DNA from: JAABRU01 sp041390465
Lineage (GTDB): Bacteria; Desulfobacterota; Desulfobacteria; Desulfobacterales; Desulfococcaceae
Reading direction: 5' to 3'
Assembly: GCA_041390465.1 (NCBI GenBank)
Contig: JAWKPW010000004.1
Span: 41,783 to 105,782, forward strand
Length of the DNA: 64,000 nucleotides
Each line of letters opens with the position of its first letter. The first letter of the stretch is position 1. Shown here in pieces: positions 63,945 to 64,000 of the stretch. Under the pieces are notes generated by a model. It did no database searches and was not told the origin of the DNA. It saw nothing but the letters and a program-made list of their open reading frames with translations. Both the position numbers and the translations under genes were made by a program.

Positions 63945-64000
63945 GTTCTCACGCTCCGCGTGGGAACGCCGCCGGGACGCTCCTGCGTCCCCGTTAGGTT
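63945..64000. repeat. CTCCGCGTGGGAACG-type repeat
   Basis: CGTTCTCACGCTCCGCGTGGG, continuing with GACGCTCCTGCGTCC, is a common dispersed repeat in gamma- and deltaproteobacteria. It runs off the right edge. The AT-rich stretch from 63776 to 63944 shows nothing else. Confidence 0.7.

Overview
The window most likely comes from a sulfate-reducing deltaproteobacterium of the Desulfobacterales, possibly a Desulfonema- or Desulfococcus-like lineage; genus is inference. It carries the dissimilatory sulfate reduction locus aprBA-qmoABC, a separate dsrC, a siroheme decarboxylase (AhbA/B) gene of the alternative haem pathway, and a tmRNA whose tag reads ADDYNYAMAA. It is also full of insertion sequences and small non-autonomous repeats.

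Layout. 1-9.6 kb is an accessory graveyard: the end of a decayed Rhs gene with a phospholipase C-like tip remnant, a broken GxxExxY gene, an ISAzo13 copy carrying its own MITE, a frame-shattered alpha/beta hydrolase, a truncated 2-hydroxyacyl-CoA dehydratase gene and an intact IS110 element with a long structured leader. 9.6-10.8 kb holds tmRNA with a consensus promoter and a membrane protein gene. 11.2-18.9 kb holds aprB-aprA-qmoA-qmoB-qmoC on the minus strand; aprB and qmoC are intact, while aprA, qmoA and qmoB each carry several frame breaks. 19.7-27.4 kb has intact genes: YkgJ-type protein, SDR, secreted subtilase, a DUF4388/roadblock operon with a CPBP-like membrane protein, and an alcohol dehydrogenase. 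28.1-29.0 kb holds a leader peptide, a terminator and a c-di-GMP-I riboswitch ahead of a PEP-CTERM gene. 29.4-33.7 kb is again IS-rich, with a second ISAzo13 and an IS-in-IS. 34.2-53.3 kb is mostly housekeeping and accessory metabolism: aminotransferase, VWA lipoprotein, exported dikinase-like protein, FxsA, DsrC, YjbQ, AhbA/B, nitrilase-type hydrolase, chemoreceptor, GT2, a MjaI-type restriction endonuclease preceded by a signal peptide, RRM protein, cold-shock protein and a NitT/TauT-type ABC transporter. 53.6-59.9 kb is a co-directional cluster of small exported Gly/His-rich or OB-like proteins, a barrel-like protein, a histidine kinase and an NtrC-type regulator, preceded by a near-consensus sigma-54 promoter and paired inverted repeats. 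60-64 kb is a nest of IS3, IS4 and IS5 elements.

How it fits together. AprBA reduces APS with electrons that QmoABC draws from the menaquinone pool, and DsrC carries sulfur from sulfite reductase. The small repeats fall into families that can be ordered in time, because one sits inside another and two IS-split transposase genes read through again when the inserted IS is removed in thought.
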